Positions 24,301-36,570 of a stretch of DNA of 64,000 nucleotides are shown here, piece after piece (positions within the stretch are counted from its first letter, which is position 1; every line of letters begins with the position of its first letter). The stretch is from Liolophura sinensis (Eukaryota > Mollusca > Polyplacophora > Chitonida > Chitonidae). The stretch lies in NCBI RefSeq assembly GCF_032854445.1, contig NC_088295.1, forward strand, positions 20,075,385-20,139,384, in the 5' to 3' direction. Below the pieces are notes generated by a model. The model worked only from the letters and a program-made list of their open reading frames with translations. It was not told the DNA's origin and did not search any database. The position numbers were made by a program, and so were the translations under genes.

Positions 24301-26817
24301 ATTCTCTTTGTTGCATGTCCTGTAAACAGAATGTTTTGTGGGATCAAATTTTCGCGGTCCATCACCCTGCCCGAAGGTGAAAAAAATTCCAAACATGGCA
24401 GAAGATGATTTTTTTTAACAAACATGTCCACATTGTCGACATAATATTAACAAACATTTAAGCTGATGTTAACGAAGTTGGGACTGAATTTTCTAGAACT
24501 CTTGGTGTAAAAGGTTTAACATTAAATTTGGTTCCTCGTCTGTATATTAACATGAAGTTGATGTCAAAGAAGTTGGGTTTGCATTTTAAGAGCTCTTGGT
24601 ATGATATTTTTAACACTGAACATAAGTAACCTTGTTATATTCACCTGAAGTTGACGTCAAAGAAGTTAGAATTGCACTATGTGAAACTTTGGTCATAAAT
24701 GTTTAAACAAAGATGGTCCCCTTAGTGATGAGATATTAAGTACAAGTTGATGTTGAAGAAGCTGAGATAGCATTTTCTGAAACTTTGGTCATAAATGTTG
24801 TGATCTAAAACTACTGTTGTTAAACAAATAAACATTTTTGGCACTTCACCCAAAGTATGGCAAATACGTCATTTTGTTTGACAATCTACTTAAAGAGAGT
24901 TTGTACTTTTTGTGTGAAAAGAGGATTTACATGTAAATCTGAGACTGCTATATGTAGTACACTAAAGCTTCTCTTGGTGAACAGTGCCACCTTGTATTTG
25001 AACCCAGGAGAATGCATGGTGATCATGGATAGTACCAGTGCTTGTATTTGTTCTTTTTCTGACAGTGCACTTTACTGTTATCTCTCTTTTTCTTTTTCCC
25101 GGACTCGGTTTATGCATGGATATTTCGAAAATTCAGTGACATAGACAAACCTTTGTGCTAAACATCAAAATTCTGTTGTGTAATGGCCTACTGTCATGAC
25201 TGTAGTATTTATTTTACTTACTGGTGTTTTACGCCGTAGTCAAGGATGTTTCACTTACACCATAACAGCCAGCAAAAAGATGGGAAGAAGCTGGTCAGTG
25301 CCTGGGGGAAAACCCACTACCAAGCGCAGTATATTCGCAAACCTTCACGCTTACCACCGGAGAGAAAGATAGCATGAGTTGGCCATTGCATCTTGCTTAC
25401 AGGCTGCAATCACTCGTCAGACGGTAGTTAATTAGAGCAGCGTTATCACAAGTCTAGGTAGTCCTGTGACTCGTCAATGCATAGTCATGCGACTAACTGA
25501 ATGAGTTATCTGACCAGCGGAGAGTCCATTGACCAGCGGAAGGAGTCCTTGGAGCAAATGAGCGAGTCTTTTGACCATTAAAGCGAGTCTTTTGTCTAGT
25601 TTAGTGAGTCTTTTGACTAAATGCATGAGTCTGGTGACTACTCATGTGAGTTTTATGACTGACCAAGCGAGTCTTTCATAACTCAGCTGATCTGGTCATA
25701 TGAAATTAGCTCAATTGTATAACTCAGATTATTGAGTCAGTTGACCCGAACTTTTCTCTCTGTGAAGGGTTGAGCGAGTGGTGACCAAATACCAGCTGCC
25801 GTTGGAGCCAAAAAAGGGTCACGACAAACCTAGACCAAATGGCGCTCTTTGCCGCCCAATCAAGATTAAATTACAACACAAGCAAGGCCATTTCAGGACT
25901 GTCAAGTCGTGGCCGAGTTTCACGACAATTTTGATTATGTTCAAACTTGTCGTGAAAGCTTGTCGATCACATAAGACTCAAGAAAAACGACGTTGACATG
26001 GTAAGACTTAACTAAAGCAATTCAAAGACCACTTTAGGAGTAGTGTCCCGAGTCAAGCCGACTTCAGATGTGAAATAGTCGAGAAGGTAGTTCTGACAAA
26101 TGGGAGAGTAGCTGTTCTAAAGTGCTAATTATGCTTTTCATGTTGCTAGAGATGGCACTGTAGCGTTGTATATTTTTTCTATAATATATAGTAATCGATT
26201 GTCATTTGTATTGATTTGTCTACCCTATTTCCAGCACAAAATGGTATGACAAATGGGTTCATTATTCCTTTGCTATACAAAAACTATACTAAGATAAAAT
26301 CTTTGATGGTTATGATTTCAAGCTATTTTCTAATCATATAAACAATATTAAAATGGAAAACATTATAATGGATTATATACATATTTTATCTTATAGAGAT
26401 TATTAAAAGCTTCCTATGATGAGTATAACTAGGGCAGTGTATTTGCAACCTAGATTTAAAAAAAAAAAACTTCTCTGAAATATGTATGCAATCCAACATA
26501 CATGGAGCTGGAATTCATCAAATTTCTAGCAGTTCTAAAAGAAAAAAAAATAAAACACATGCTATCGCAAGATTATCTGTACGTTACTGATAGCAAAATA
26601 CAGGTTTACTGACAATATCCTACGATACTCACCGTTCTTACAAAAACACCGGCAAGCCTCAGGGAGATATCTAGACATCTTACACACATTTAACGAGCAT
26701 GTTTCACATCTCTTTTCTATCTCATTCCAGTACCAGGGCGTTCCATTTTTCGAGGCACAGTGCCGAACCCTTGTCGTCCCTGTCATTGGTCCCATCACCA
26801 CTAACAACACAAATCAT
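21083..26817 (-). CDS. Gene E: BCMA/TACI-like TNF-receptor family member (four exons, frame break in exon 1)
   Basis: Exon 1 (26817-26633) carries WYWNEIEKRCETCSLNVC and LPEACRCFC. This is the closest match in the window to the TACI/BCMA module (aromatic pair before CxxC, then C..C..C). A short hydrophobic start (MIVLLVV) is in frame only if one T of TTT at 26811-26813 is removed. Otherwise the domain frame meets a stop just upstream and the first in-frame ATG (26795) gives no signal peptide. Exon 2 (22546-22475) is a one-Cys stalk. Exon 3 (22120-21794) has a 25-residue membrane span (VWVVVLIALFVIGIGLVVLL) then KRKIIKSK. Its tail contains PTQAT, fitting the TRAF-binding consensus PxQxT. Exon 4 (21318-21083) has PSEEE. 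About 272 residues when corrected. Intron 1 is about 4 kb and holds a LINE relic. The last exon may instead end at a donor at 21163. Confidence 0.65.
21794..22120 (-). CDS. Gene E exon 3: transmembrane and proximal tail
   Basis: Acceptor TTTTGGATTACAG and donor GTAAAC bound 327 bases, phase 1 at both ends. The membrane span follows residues GLSSEHSVP, then comes a basic stop-transfer and a Pro/Thr-rich tail. Confidence 0.75.
22475..22546 (-). CDS. Gene E exon 2: one-cysteine stalk
   Basis: Acceptor TTATCTGTTTTGCAG and donor GTATAGG bound 72 bases, phase 1 at both ends. They encode WPSGEYPVMERECGDATPMP, with a single Cys and an acidic/Pro-rich character. Confidence 0.65.
22590..24140 (+). mobile_element. 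Decayed non-LTR retrotransposon (LINE), core deleted
   Basis: Plus-strand fragments in order: endonuclease (ITSIVYRPPGKD, CIIVGDFSTDL), its C-end (DNVFINF...SGLILTDIKDHFPVF), the linker before the reverse transcriptase, the early reverse transcriptase (SSPGIDSVSMSILKLV, then the KITPVFxxGD region), and after a jump the extreme C-end (PLYLLQKRAFRMTTLIPRL). Many stops and frameshifts are present. Most of the reverse transcriptase, including the catalytic YADD region, is gone between about 23850 and 23890. It lies in intron 1 of gene E, antisense to it. Confidence 0.8.
24440..24810. repeat. About 94-bp tandem repeat, four units
   Basis: GTTGATGTCAAAGAAGTTGG and variants recur near 24463, 24554, 24648 and 24744, with GAAACTTTGGTCATAAATGT in the last two. 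Moderately diverged. Confidence 0.75.
25207..25400 (-). mobile_element. Diverged SINE
   Basis: TTTACTTACTGGTGTTTTACGCCGTAGTCAAGG, then GGGGGAAAACCCACTACCA and a worn head region (GGAGAGAAAGATAGCATGAG). Old copy within intron 1 of gene E. Confidence 0.75.
25490..25740. repeat. 24-bp degenerate repeat of GAGTC-N4-GACTA
   Basis: GAGCGAGTCTTTTGACCATT and variants recur about every 24 bases, six or more times between 25558 and 25680, with looser units on each side. Each unit pairs GAGTC with GACT or GACC, so it is partly self-complementary. Confidence 0.7.
26633..26817 (-). CDS. Gene E exon 1: cysteine-rich domain
   Basis: The domain frame ends C-R-C-F-C-KNG and splices at AACG/GTGAGTATC in phase 1. 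It lacks the second and third family cysteines (…GTPWYW…) and gains one between the last two. An alternative to the frameshift is an upstream signal-peptide exon joined at TTGTTAG (26803) in phase 1. Confidence 0.65.
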
Positions 26818-29800
26818 ACAATCTTCGCTTGGACAGTTGCTGGCGAGGGAGTAATTGTCTCATATGTCTTGTACCGCCGGTCTTCACTTCACAGACTGAC
26901 ATTGCGAGTTCTTTCATCATTCCTATTGCAAGACGTGACTAAGTAGGGTATTCCCCCTCAAAACCACCTATGAAATTCAGATGGGTTGTCTCCCCTTAGA
27001 GTTAGATTTGCGATTGCTTCAAACTGTCCACATATGGGCTACTTTGTATGTAGTGAAGATCTTCTTTACGAACTTCATTACCTATATATTATAGGACTGA
27101 CTATTCCTATTTAGTAAAGTCTATAAAGTTATAATTTGTTTGCTATCTCGTAGCCTAATTAACAGACTGGGTTAACTATAGGCGTTATCTGAATAAGCTT
27201 CCGTTTTATTCAATCATGGAGGTACGGAGGTAAACCTCCGTTAAATTCTTTTTTAAAATATGTGAGTGTGGAGAATTTTCCACACCTCTGTAACTGCTAT
27301 GACAAAACAATACAACGAAATGATGTATGTAGGTTACATGGCATATTTACGGTCTATAGCTGCAGACCATAAGCCGACGCACATATGCTTCAATATATTT
27401 TAGTCATGTAAGACTATACGAAATAGAGCATTGTGCGTATTTGAAACAGTTTATATTGAACGTTTTAAAAAATATTGCATGAAGAAGCTTGAATTTGCCA
27501 CCATATACTGTAGAAATGGGTATAATGTTTTGTGCGTGTATAGTAATCGAGGTGGTAAAAGTGCACATTCGTTGATTGTTTTGTACCGCCACGGAAACGA
27601 GAACACCACCAAGGAATTTTCACGTTTTCTCTTCTTAAATGTGCCGGTAAATCTGCGAACAGATACGTTCAGTTACCAAGTGCCGTGAGACATTATTTAT
27701 TTATTTTGCTGTATCATCCTGTATTCAAGAATGTTTCACTTAGGTCTAAACGATAGCGGTCAGTTTTATGGGGTACTCAGGTGAGCTGGGGTGGTGGATA
27801 GATATGTCGTTCCACCGACAAATCTTTGTGACACGCTTTGTATTTAATTTCAATGTTTCAGCCTACCCGTGACTAGCAAATATAAAATATGATTATATAT
27901 GTATCTTCTGGTTTTGATAAACATGGATGTAGAATGCATTTATCACTTGAGCAAGTAGACATATTCTAGGGCAGGAATGCTACATTTAACACTGGTCAAG
28001 AACTGTAATCACCCAATCGTTCTTAACAGTCCATGTCTTAAATCTGTATATTTTCATCATTACAAAGATATGTACCATATGGATACAGGATAGAAAACTA
28101 TGTCTATACTGTGACCGTTCAGCGAAGCGTGCTGTTTTCGAGCATAGGTTCGACTAAATACAAATTGATTTCCTGTATGTACTATATCAATCAACTGCTC
28201 ATCTTCGGCTTTCAGCTGGCAATCCACGGAGTCCATACTAAAAGGCGTGCATCATTATGTTTACCCTAAACAATGCTAAGCATATTTCAATTACACAGGT
28301 TTCTATATTATTTCTGCAGTGAATTCGAAGTGAGTTATCCTATTGGCTACCCCCCACCCCCACCCCATCCTGATATCACGCTAACATATAGCTTTAAAAG
28401 CACATTGCGATATGTGGTAATTGTAACAATTAACTGAAATTATTATTTTTTTTTTGTCTATGTAGCGTACACGTCATATATGTACAATTACCAGGTACCA
28501 TCATGGGTACCAAAAAATACCCCAGTATATACACGCACCTTGAATTAGTAATTTTTTTTTTATATTGAATGCCACAAAGTATTTCTTTGAAATATTGAGT
28601 TGATAATCGTTGAACAATCAAGCCAAACTATTCGGGATGACGATGATTCCCATTACAAACAATACATTGTTTATTTTCCTTATCAAATTCAACAACTTAT
28701 TTGTGGAGATTCTACAAATGATAAAGAAACAGTGTTCACAGACTAGGCCTATGTAAAGGCTTCGCACTTCATACATTCATGGACCCACTCATTCACATCC
28801 TCTTTCATATTACTACAGATAAAAAAACACAGTCATTTGCATATCCAAAATCCTCCAGTTGACACTCAAAATGAGGCACCCTGATAGTTGTGTGCAACAA
28901 TGTATACATGACTGGTTATTTGTCTTACATTTGTTTAAGGAAATAAATGCATTCAATTAAACAAAGCTGGGAGTTTGAGCACTGAGTAAAGGAGTTCAGT
29001 TATTTGATCTTCTTCCCAAACCACGGCAAATTATCCATGCAGTGAAAACTCAATACTGTTTATACTGATTTAGTATTATATAGACTGCAAACCTCAGGTT
29101 ATAAGCTAGTAAAGTGTGGAAAATATAATTAGTGGCTATTGAGTCATTTAATGGAAAATGCAGATTCCATTGTCCAAATCTGGTGGGTACGTACAGAGCC
29201 TTGCATTCGGTAACAAACATGCACGGAAATTTGGGAAAAAACACAGAAAAAAAGTTTTTTATATGTCATATATTTTTGTATACATTCGGTGACACGAGGT
29301 GATTTATGATGATACTTGATGTAAATTTTTAAGAACAAAAATAGACTTTGTTACTTTTGTTTTAAAAAAGTGATCATTACATACATCCAATCACTCACAT
29401 TATAACGATCCCGGCTATCAGACCAGTAGGGCGGTATTGGCTTCGCATTTCAAGCATGTTTAATAGTCATGTCACAATGTGATCTCTGCAATTTGCTTTT
29501 CTTGACTAACAGTGTGTTTGACAGATAAATCCAGAAGTCACTGCTTGTACATGCCATTCCTGACTTATACAATTACCACCCATATTCAGTATTATGGCTA
29601 AACCCCACGGTAATATGCTTACATGTCAAGTTTGTGTCTATAAATGAGATAAAATTGGCTAAATTTCAACACACGTATACAGTTAACTAAAGCTTTTCCA
29701 TTCCAATTCATCAGTTTAAAAAGCTGTAGTAACCAACTTATTTATCTTCAGTAGTAAATCAATTAAAGTCTGATTTTGATGGCATTTTCAGTTGTCTCAG

Positions 29801-29984
29801 TTACTTACACACAGAATGACTAAATAGCATAACTGGGTTTTTCTAACGGAGAGTCTTAATTGTTTTGGTGCTTCACACTTTGCGTTCATCAGTTAGCACA
29901 ATTTATGGCAGATTGGGAAGGAAGTCAGCATGAACTGCACTTGAACTCCCAGCGATGACGTTCTCACAAAAAAAAAAATAATAA
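26818..29984. other. No recognisable gene
   Basis: Intergenic AT-rich sequence upstream of gene E. A worn SINE fragment is at 27691-27775. Chance open frames only. Confidence 0.4.
27691..27775 (-). mobile_element. SINE tail fragment
   Basis: TATTTATTTATTTTGCTGTA, TTCAAGAATGTTTCACTTAG and GATAGCGGTCAGTTTTATGG match the 3' third of the abundant SINE, worn. Confidence 0.6.
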
Positions 29985-30240
29985 TAATCTGTTAAATTTT
30001 ACAGAAATTCTGCTGTCTGAGCGATTCTAGAATGTATTCTGCTATCGCAGCAGATTATTCTGTTAAATATAACACACACATTCTATTAATTCAACATAAA
30101 GATTCTATTAGGGTAACAGAATATTCTGTGCAATGTAATACAGTATTCTGGTATAGAATACATTCCAGTATCACTCATCCTCCAGGCAACAGGCTTTCTG
30201 TTAAAATTAACAGATTAATTCATTGTGTGAACAGCTATAG
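29985..30240. repeat. Element rich in TTCTGTTAA/AACAGAATA inverted words
   Basis: TCTGTTAAATTTTACAGA at the left end is palindromic. TTCTGTTAAATATAAC, AACAGAATATTCTG and TCTGTTAAAATTAACAGA follow. Like 13600-13930, it is a compact region of nested inverted repeats, probably a MITE. Confidence 0.5.
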
Positions 30241-31303
30241 GACACGCAGATACCCGCAACTAATTGCATGAGCATATATAGAAATCTCCATATTTCAGAT
30301 ATTTCCTTATGCATACTGATCAATGAACAGTTCAAGCGTTGAGATTTTGTTAAATTTTACTGGTCAGCACGGCAACTAACAAGTATACATGCATCCATGT
30401 TCACCAGGGAAGCGCAGCTGCATATAAGCAAAACAACTATTCTATAATCGATGGAAATCGACTATTTCACCCAAATGCCTCTCCATATACAGACCGCTTG
30501 GTCACAAACGATCGCTTAGGTCACATAGTCTGATAAGCGGTGTGGTCTTAGCAGAAGAAACACTTTATGCTGACTCATCGGAGATAGATTCTATTATGTG
30601 TACCGCTTTCTGGTTAACCCAATATATCCATGTACATACATGTTATTAAAGTGCTATATCTCTCCCTTCCGCCTCAATAACAACCTGTACTCTACATGTT
30701 AACGTGTATTGATTTGACACAATTTCATAACTCTTGCAAGCATGATTATTAATGTTTCTGAATGTGTACCTTTTCGGGTTATCTCAAGCCCTGGGTTTTA
30801 AAGAGGAGTTCTCCTGCCAGTCTTAAGTTGTTATGGTGATATGGACTATTTTATTTTGTGTGTTTTCTGCGATGTATGTATTTATACTGTTTGATTAATT
30901 GATTGGTGAATAAAACAAGGGTAAATTCTGAAAAACAAAGTTTTATTTGCACTCATCTGTAAAAGATTTTATATGTACAAAGGAGGTAGAAAGTAAATAT
31001 TAAAAATATCCTGCCGCAATCCCGTTATGCCCATTTGAAATCCTTAAGCAACATTTGAATCAGGTGTGTGGCAAGAGCGTCCAGTGGAACGTGGAACTTG
31101 ACCCATATCATTTTGTAGCAAGTGGATGACTCATATATCCCTTACATTATTTTTATAAATGATGCTTAGGTATGCTGGAAACCTATTTTCCATATTCAAT
31201 ACAAAAGTAAACTCACGTAAAACGGCTTTTGAACAATACACACGATGAGTCATGTGAATTGGCGTTGTGCCAGTAAATTTAACCGTATGGCGTGATTCCA
31301 GAT
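30241..31303. other. No recognisable gene
   Basis: Nothing recognised. Confidence 0.4.
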
Positions 31304-31412
31304 CACCCGATACCCCGACGTGTTAAGATGATGTTCACTTGTGGAGTGACGAAATTCCCCGATACCCCCACGTGTTAAGATGATGTTCACTTGTGGAGTG
31401 ACGAAATTCTAC
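31304..31412. repeat. 56-bp tandem duplication
   Basis: CCCGATACCCCGACGTGTTA ... GTGGAGTGACGAAATTC is repeated once with two base changes. Confidence 0.95.
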
Positions 31413-32069
31413 AACAGGATGCTTTAAAAGAGCGGTCCATATTGTTGGACAGTTGCCAAGGCACTTGGATGCTTCAGTGTCTGACTTAACTTTTAATAGA
31501 CTTTTGAACATCTGGACCCTGTTTCCACGTGCATATGGCTACTAAGATCGCGACATAGATTTTATAGCATGCCCTCTATATAGTGATGGAATTTTACGCA
31601 TTGACAAAAATTTATATACTGATAAAAATTATGACGATTGAATATTAAGTGTTCCGCTCCAACTATATTACTGTCTTTTCATTCCATGTTGACTTACTCG
31701 GTTTCGTGTAAAGAGAAGGGTCAAAATGGAAAAAAAGATGAAGGCCAGATATTTTTGAACAAATTTATTACTTACTAACAGTGAATGTTTCAGTTGTGAT
31801 AGCACATGGATATAGAGACATATACATGCAAGACCACACAGAATGAAGATAAATTAACCAAATGTGTGTACCTATTCTGCTCATAGTTTACATGGGCAGT
31901 TCCATACCCATGTCTAACGATACAGGTTAAAAGTAGGGACTGCCTGTGACTGCTTTCACGTGAACTCTCTTTACATATCATGAACAGGGAGAGACAAACT
32001 TGTAGAGGGAGCGAAGAAGGTGGATGTGTGGTTGTATAACGCAGCTAATCTATAGCTGGAAGGAAATAA

Positions 32070-32322
32070 TTAATATTGCTATGAAATCTATCACAGTAGA
32101 GTGTAACAAGCAACATACCGCAGCTATTTCGCAAAGAAAAAAAGTAAACCCAACAGCTCAATATCTTAACTCTGGCCTTATATGGCATTTATTTTTTAAT
32201 ATGGCTATGCAATCTATCATAGCAGAGTATAACAGACAGCAACCCGCAGCTGGTTCCCAAACCCGAAAAGAAAACCCAACACTTCTTAACTCTGGTCTAT
32301 ATGGTACTTGTGGGTTTTTTTT
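32070..32322. repeat. About 126-bp tandem duplication
   Basis: AATATTGCTATGAAATCTAT ... AACTCTGGCCTTATATGG recurs as AATATGGCTATGCAATCTAT ... AACTCTGGTCTATATGG. The 117-codon open frame across it is a repeat by-product. Confidence 0.85.
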
Positions 32323-32378
32323 TATGTGGTCTTGCACATGTTCATGTGCAATTCAGGAGCTAACATTCAGCATATAGC

Positions 32379-32928
32379 TTAGGTTAGTGGATGTAAGGAT
32401 GCAAATCCTTTCTGCATGATATCCTTTTGTGTGATGAAAACTACTGTAGCTGGGTCAAGTTTGTGACATACAACACAAAGGGAGTATACAGATGACAGGT
32501 AAGCCACGCCTTCGAGTGTGTTCCATGGGCGGAACTGCGTAACCTGTGACCCGTCCAGACAACTGATTGACATTTCCGGTTGCACGACTGATCTCGGCGT
32601 TGTGCAATGCAAGAGAATCGTTTCGGTTACGTTATGTGAACGTGTATAACTTATAAAACCATGGTGGTATGAGAGACCTATCACAATTATTTACCAAGGC
32701 AAAATATGTAACAGAGTTTTTAAGTTTGCAATTCCCGATTGCTCAAGTATGCATGCATACACGTATATGTCGACCCACAATGTACGCGCAGTTAAAAGAA
32801 TGTACATAACCCATACACAAAACAACACAAACCATGCAATAGTTACACATATATACATCAACTGATACCAAACCTGGTATATACGCATAAATGTAGGAAT
32901 ACGTCATTAGGTATTACACATCACGTCA
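32379..32928. other. Unassigned open frames
   Basis: A 101-codon minus-strand frame (32684-32379) contains several cysteines but no signal peptide, splice context or family motif I recognise. Left unannotated as a gene. Confidence 0.3.
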
Positions 32929-34990
32929 TACCTTACTTTGTTCAAAGTAAGTACAGTAGTCATCCGTACGTATATCCTAACATGTCTACAGAATAAAGAC
33001 TGACACAGCTATTCTCTGAAACCAAATAACAGATTGTCGAATCTTATGTAGACGCGTCTCTAGGTATTTTAAGGTGTGTAACAAATATAATATACACATA
33101 CAAGAATAAGTCATAGTTTTTCACAAAAACAGATCACAACACATTTACGTATATACAAATAGTCTGTAAAATACAACATGACAATGCAATTACAAAGCCA
33201 AAATATCCCCACCGTAGAAACCTACCAAGACTTTCAATAAAGAAATAGACAGCAAGTTTGCTATCGACATACATACAGATACGTCATACGTTTTTGTCAG
33301 AATAACAGCTCAGTATCCACGTATGTATCTAAACAGTTAGTGAAATACAGAATGACAAAGTAATTTTACAAAGCCAATATATCACCACCGTAGAAACCTA
33401 CCAAGACTTTCAACAAAGAAATAGATAACAAACTTGCTATCGACATACATACAGAGATACGTCATACGTTTCTGTCAGAATAACAGCTCAGTATCCACGT
33501 ATGTATCTAAACAGTTATGAAATTACAGAATAACACTGCAATTTTACAAAGCCAAAAATACCACCACCATAGAAACTTACCAAGACTTTCAATAAAGAAA
33601 TAGATAACAAAATTTGCTATTGACATACATACAGAGATACGTCATACGTTTTTGTCAGAATAACAGCTCAGTATCCATGTATGTATCTAAACAGTTAATA
33701 AAATACAGAATGACATTGCAATTTTACAAAGCCAAAATACCACCACCACAGAAACTTACAAAGACTTTCAATAAAGAAATAGATAACAAAATTTGCTATT
33801 GACATACATACAGAGATACGTCATACCTGTTTGTCAGAATAACAGCTCAGTATCCATGTATGTATCTAAACAGTTAATAAATACAGAATGACATTGCAAT
33901 TTTACAAAGCCAAAATACATTGGTAAATTTCACCATAGAAACTTACCAAGACTTTCAATAAAGAAACAGATAACAAATTTGCTATCGACATACATACAGA
34001 GATACGTCATACGTTTTTGTCAGAATAACAGCTCAGTATCTATGTATGTATCTAAAAAGTTATGTAATACAGAATAACAAAGCAAGTTTGCAACGCCAAA
34101 ATATCACTACCGTAGAAACCTACCAAGAATTTCAATAAAGAAACAGTTAACAAATTTGCTATCGACATACATACAGAGATACGTCATACATTTTAGTCAG
34201 AATAACAGCTCAGTATCCATGTATGTATGTAAACAGTTAATAGAATACAGAATAACAAAGCAAGTTTGCAAAGCCAAAATATCACCACCGTAGAAACCTA
34301 CCAAGACTTTCAATAAAGAAACAGTTAACAAATTTGCTTTCGATTTACATACAGGGATACTTTATACAGTTCTGTCACAATAACAGATGAGCATCCATGC
34401 ATATATATCCATACAGATGACAGAATACAGAATGACATTGCGATTTTACAAAACCAAAATATCACCACCGTAAAACCTACCAAGACTTTCAATAAAGAAA
34501 TAGATAACAAATTTGCTATTGATATACAGAGATATGTCATCCATTTTTTCACAATAACTTCAGGTTCTATCCATGTATTTATCCAAACAGTTAATAGAAT
34601 ATAGAACATCTACCAGGGCGTCTAGCAATGCAGAGGTTATTAGACTGTAAGGGTAATCCGTTTTACCCCATGTTAAGCAAGCCGTTTATATATGTATACT
34701 GTATATTAAGACAAACATATCCGTCTTTAACACAATTATAATTTTAAATTCATAGAAACAATTCGCAACAAACAAAGTACTAATTATTTACAATCATAAC
34801 TTACACAAGTGTTTGATATACAATATTAGGCTATATATATATACATATTTGATATACAATATAATTGTTATATTACTAACTATAATAGATACGTCATACC
34901 TTTTTACACAATAACAGTTCAGTATCCATGTACATATTTCAAAATCGTCTATAATATACAAAATTACAAGGCACCAGTAGAATCTATTTT
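32929..34990. repeat. Satellite array, monomer about 177 bp, about 8 good units
   Basis: ACCGTAGAAACCTACCAAGA, CAATAAAGAAATAGATAACA, TTGCTATCGACATACATACA, GATACGTCATACGTTTTTGT and CAGAATAACAGCTCAGTATC recur in order. The unit anchor falls near 33211, 33387, 33566, 33743, then on to about 34468 (spacing 176-179, later units slightly longer). Units at both ends (32930-33200 and 34880-34990) are diverged. Confidence 0.9.
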
Positions 34991-36469
34991 CATTGCTGAA
35001 ATGGTAAAACAAAGTTTGAACACTGCAACTGACCTCTGACCTATATTTTCTCAAGGTCAGAATTCATAACTTTCAATTCAACACTACATCTTCAGAGTTT
35101 ATCATCTAAGATCAATGAAACTACACCTACAGGAGAGTGGGATTTTAGAATCAGTGTAAATAATTGACTTATATGACCCATTTTACTGTTCTGGCCAGAG
35201 GTCATGCTTCATTCATTGTACCTGATGGACAGTACGTCTCATATTTAGTTCATTAGCCCTACATAATGAACAGAACATCTCTTTATTTATTATTAGGAAG
35301 CCAGCATGACTTGAACTCACAGCGACCGCATTGGTGAGAGGCCTCTGGGTCATTATGCTGTGCTAGCGCGCTAACCAACTGAGCCACACGCCTTTATAAA
35401 TACGCCAGAGAAAACGTATTTGCATGAATGGTTTGGACGTTTGTGAGTTGATGGGTTTTGTCCTGTGTAGGCTACTGCATAAAACTGGAATTCTGCGTAA
35501 GGTATAGGAACCATGAACCATTTTACAAAATCATCAGTACTTTCCTATTTTTGTAAATTTAGTCTCTCGTGTCAAATGCATAAAATAGTAAAATGTTCGC
35601 TGAAGAATAAGACGCTGGCAACATCAGAAGTTTACTAAAAATGATCTAAAGCCGGGTATACACGGGGTTTATTTTTTTCACGACGGCCTTAAAGTGATAG
35701 AAAGCTAAAATATGAAGTAAGGTTCATCATACGGACAACTGAAAACAATGTGTAAAAATACTTTCATTTATATTTTCAGATTTTTAAGAGAGTTGAAAAG
35801 CTTTCAGATATTTGAACACTATGGTGAGTTCATGGGCAATACTGACGGAAACCAGGAACTCTGACATCACATCACTTTTATTTCCTTGTGTTCACCAGAA
35901 GAAAGAAATTTTGAGAACATTATTTCAGTGATGTTTAACTCATGGGTGAAAAGAGTCATTCCAACATTCAGTCGCGTGATTAGAGTTTGAAAAACTTCCT
36001 GTGACGTCAGAGTTAAGCGGACCGGTCTTTATTTTGCAATATACATGTAAATTATGTCCATAAATAACTAATAATTTTATTTGTTTCTTAAAATATCTGT
36101 GGTACTGTTGAAGAACCACATAAATCAATGTAATAAGCAAAACTACATGTAATACTAGGCGGGATGTGAAAGACGTGATAACAGAGAACAATAACAAACT
36201 GTCAACATATATTGTATACATGGTTCAGTAGGACAGCGTTAAATTGATTTGTACGGTTATCGTGCTAACAAAAAGTGGGATCAGGAGCCTAAACAGTTTC
36301 TTTTAAGATACAGCAAACTGCAAAGCGATATTCATGAGCCTCATTTTGGCATACGTAGCATTAACCTCACTCCGAATCAACGTCTACCGTAGTGCCGTTC
36401 ATGATGGCATCGTATCGTTTACCGCCTTTGTTCTAGTGCTACTGTTTCATTATAGCTGATATAATTGAA
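34991..36469. other. No recognisable gene
   Basis: Holds a SINE head (35283-35395). A hydrophobic 93-codon minus frame at 35940-36221 was considered as a transmembrane exon and rejected. Confidence 0.4.
35283..35395 (-). mobile_element. SINE head with tRNA-like region, body deleted
   Basis: TTATTTATTATTAGGAAGCCAGCATGA joins the A-rich tail directly to the promoter half: CTTGAACTCACAGCGACC (B box, minus) and GCGCGCTAACCAACTGAGCC (A box, minus). The whole conserved central body is missing. Confidence 0.8.
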
Positions 36470-36570
36470 GACGTACTACCAGACGTACTACGACAGTGTG
36501 TTAGCTGGCAAATGATCACACGTATAACCGTTGAATTGGCCTCTTGTCACTTTACCTCAGTCAGAGACAT
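36470..36570. repeat. Dispersed repeat, copy 1
   Basis: CGACAGTGTGTTAGCTGGCA, AATGATCACACGTATAACCG and ACTTTACCTCAGTCAGAG match 41322-41396. Confidence 0.7.

Noticed and set aside
32379-32684. Cysteine-containing 101-codon minus frame
   Set aside because: No signal peptide, no splice context, and cysteine spacing does not match the receptor module.
32929-34990. CRISPR-like regular repeat
   Set aside because: A 177-bp direct tandem satellite in eukaryotic DNA without unique spacers.
35940-36221. Hydrophobic 93-codon minus frame as another transmembrane exon
   Set aside because: The only nearby acceptor (GTTGACAG) gives phase 2, and the phase-1 frame stops early, unlike all cluster exons.
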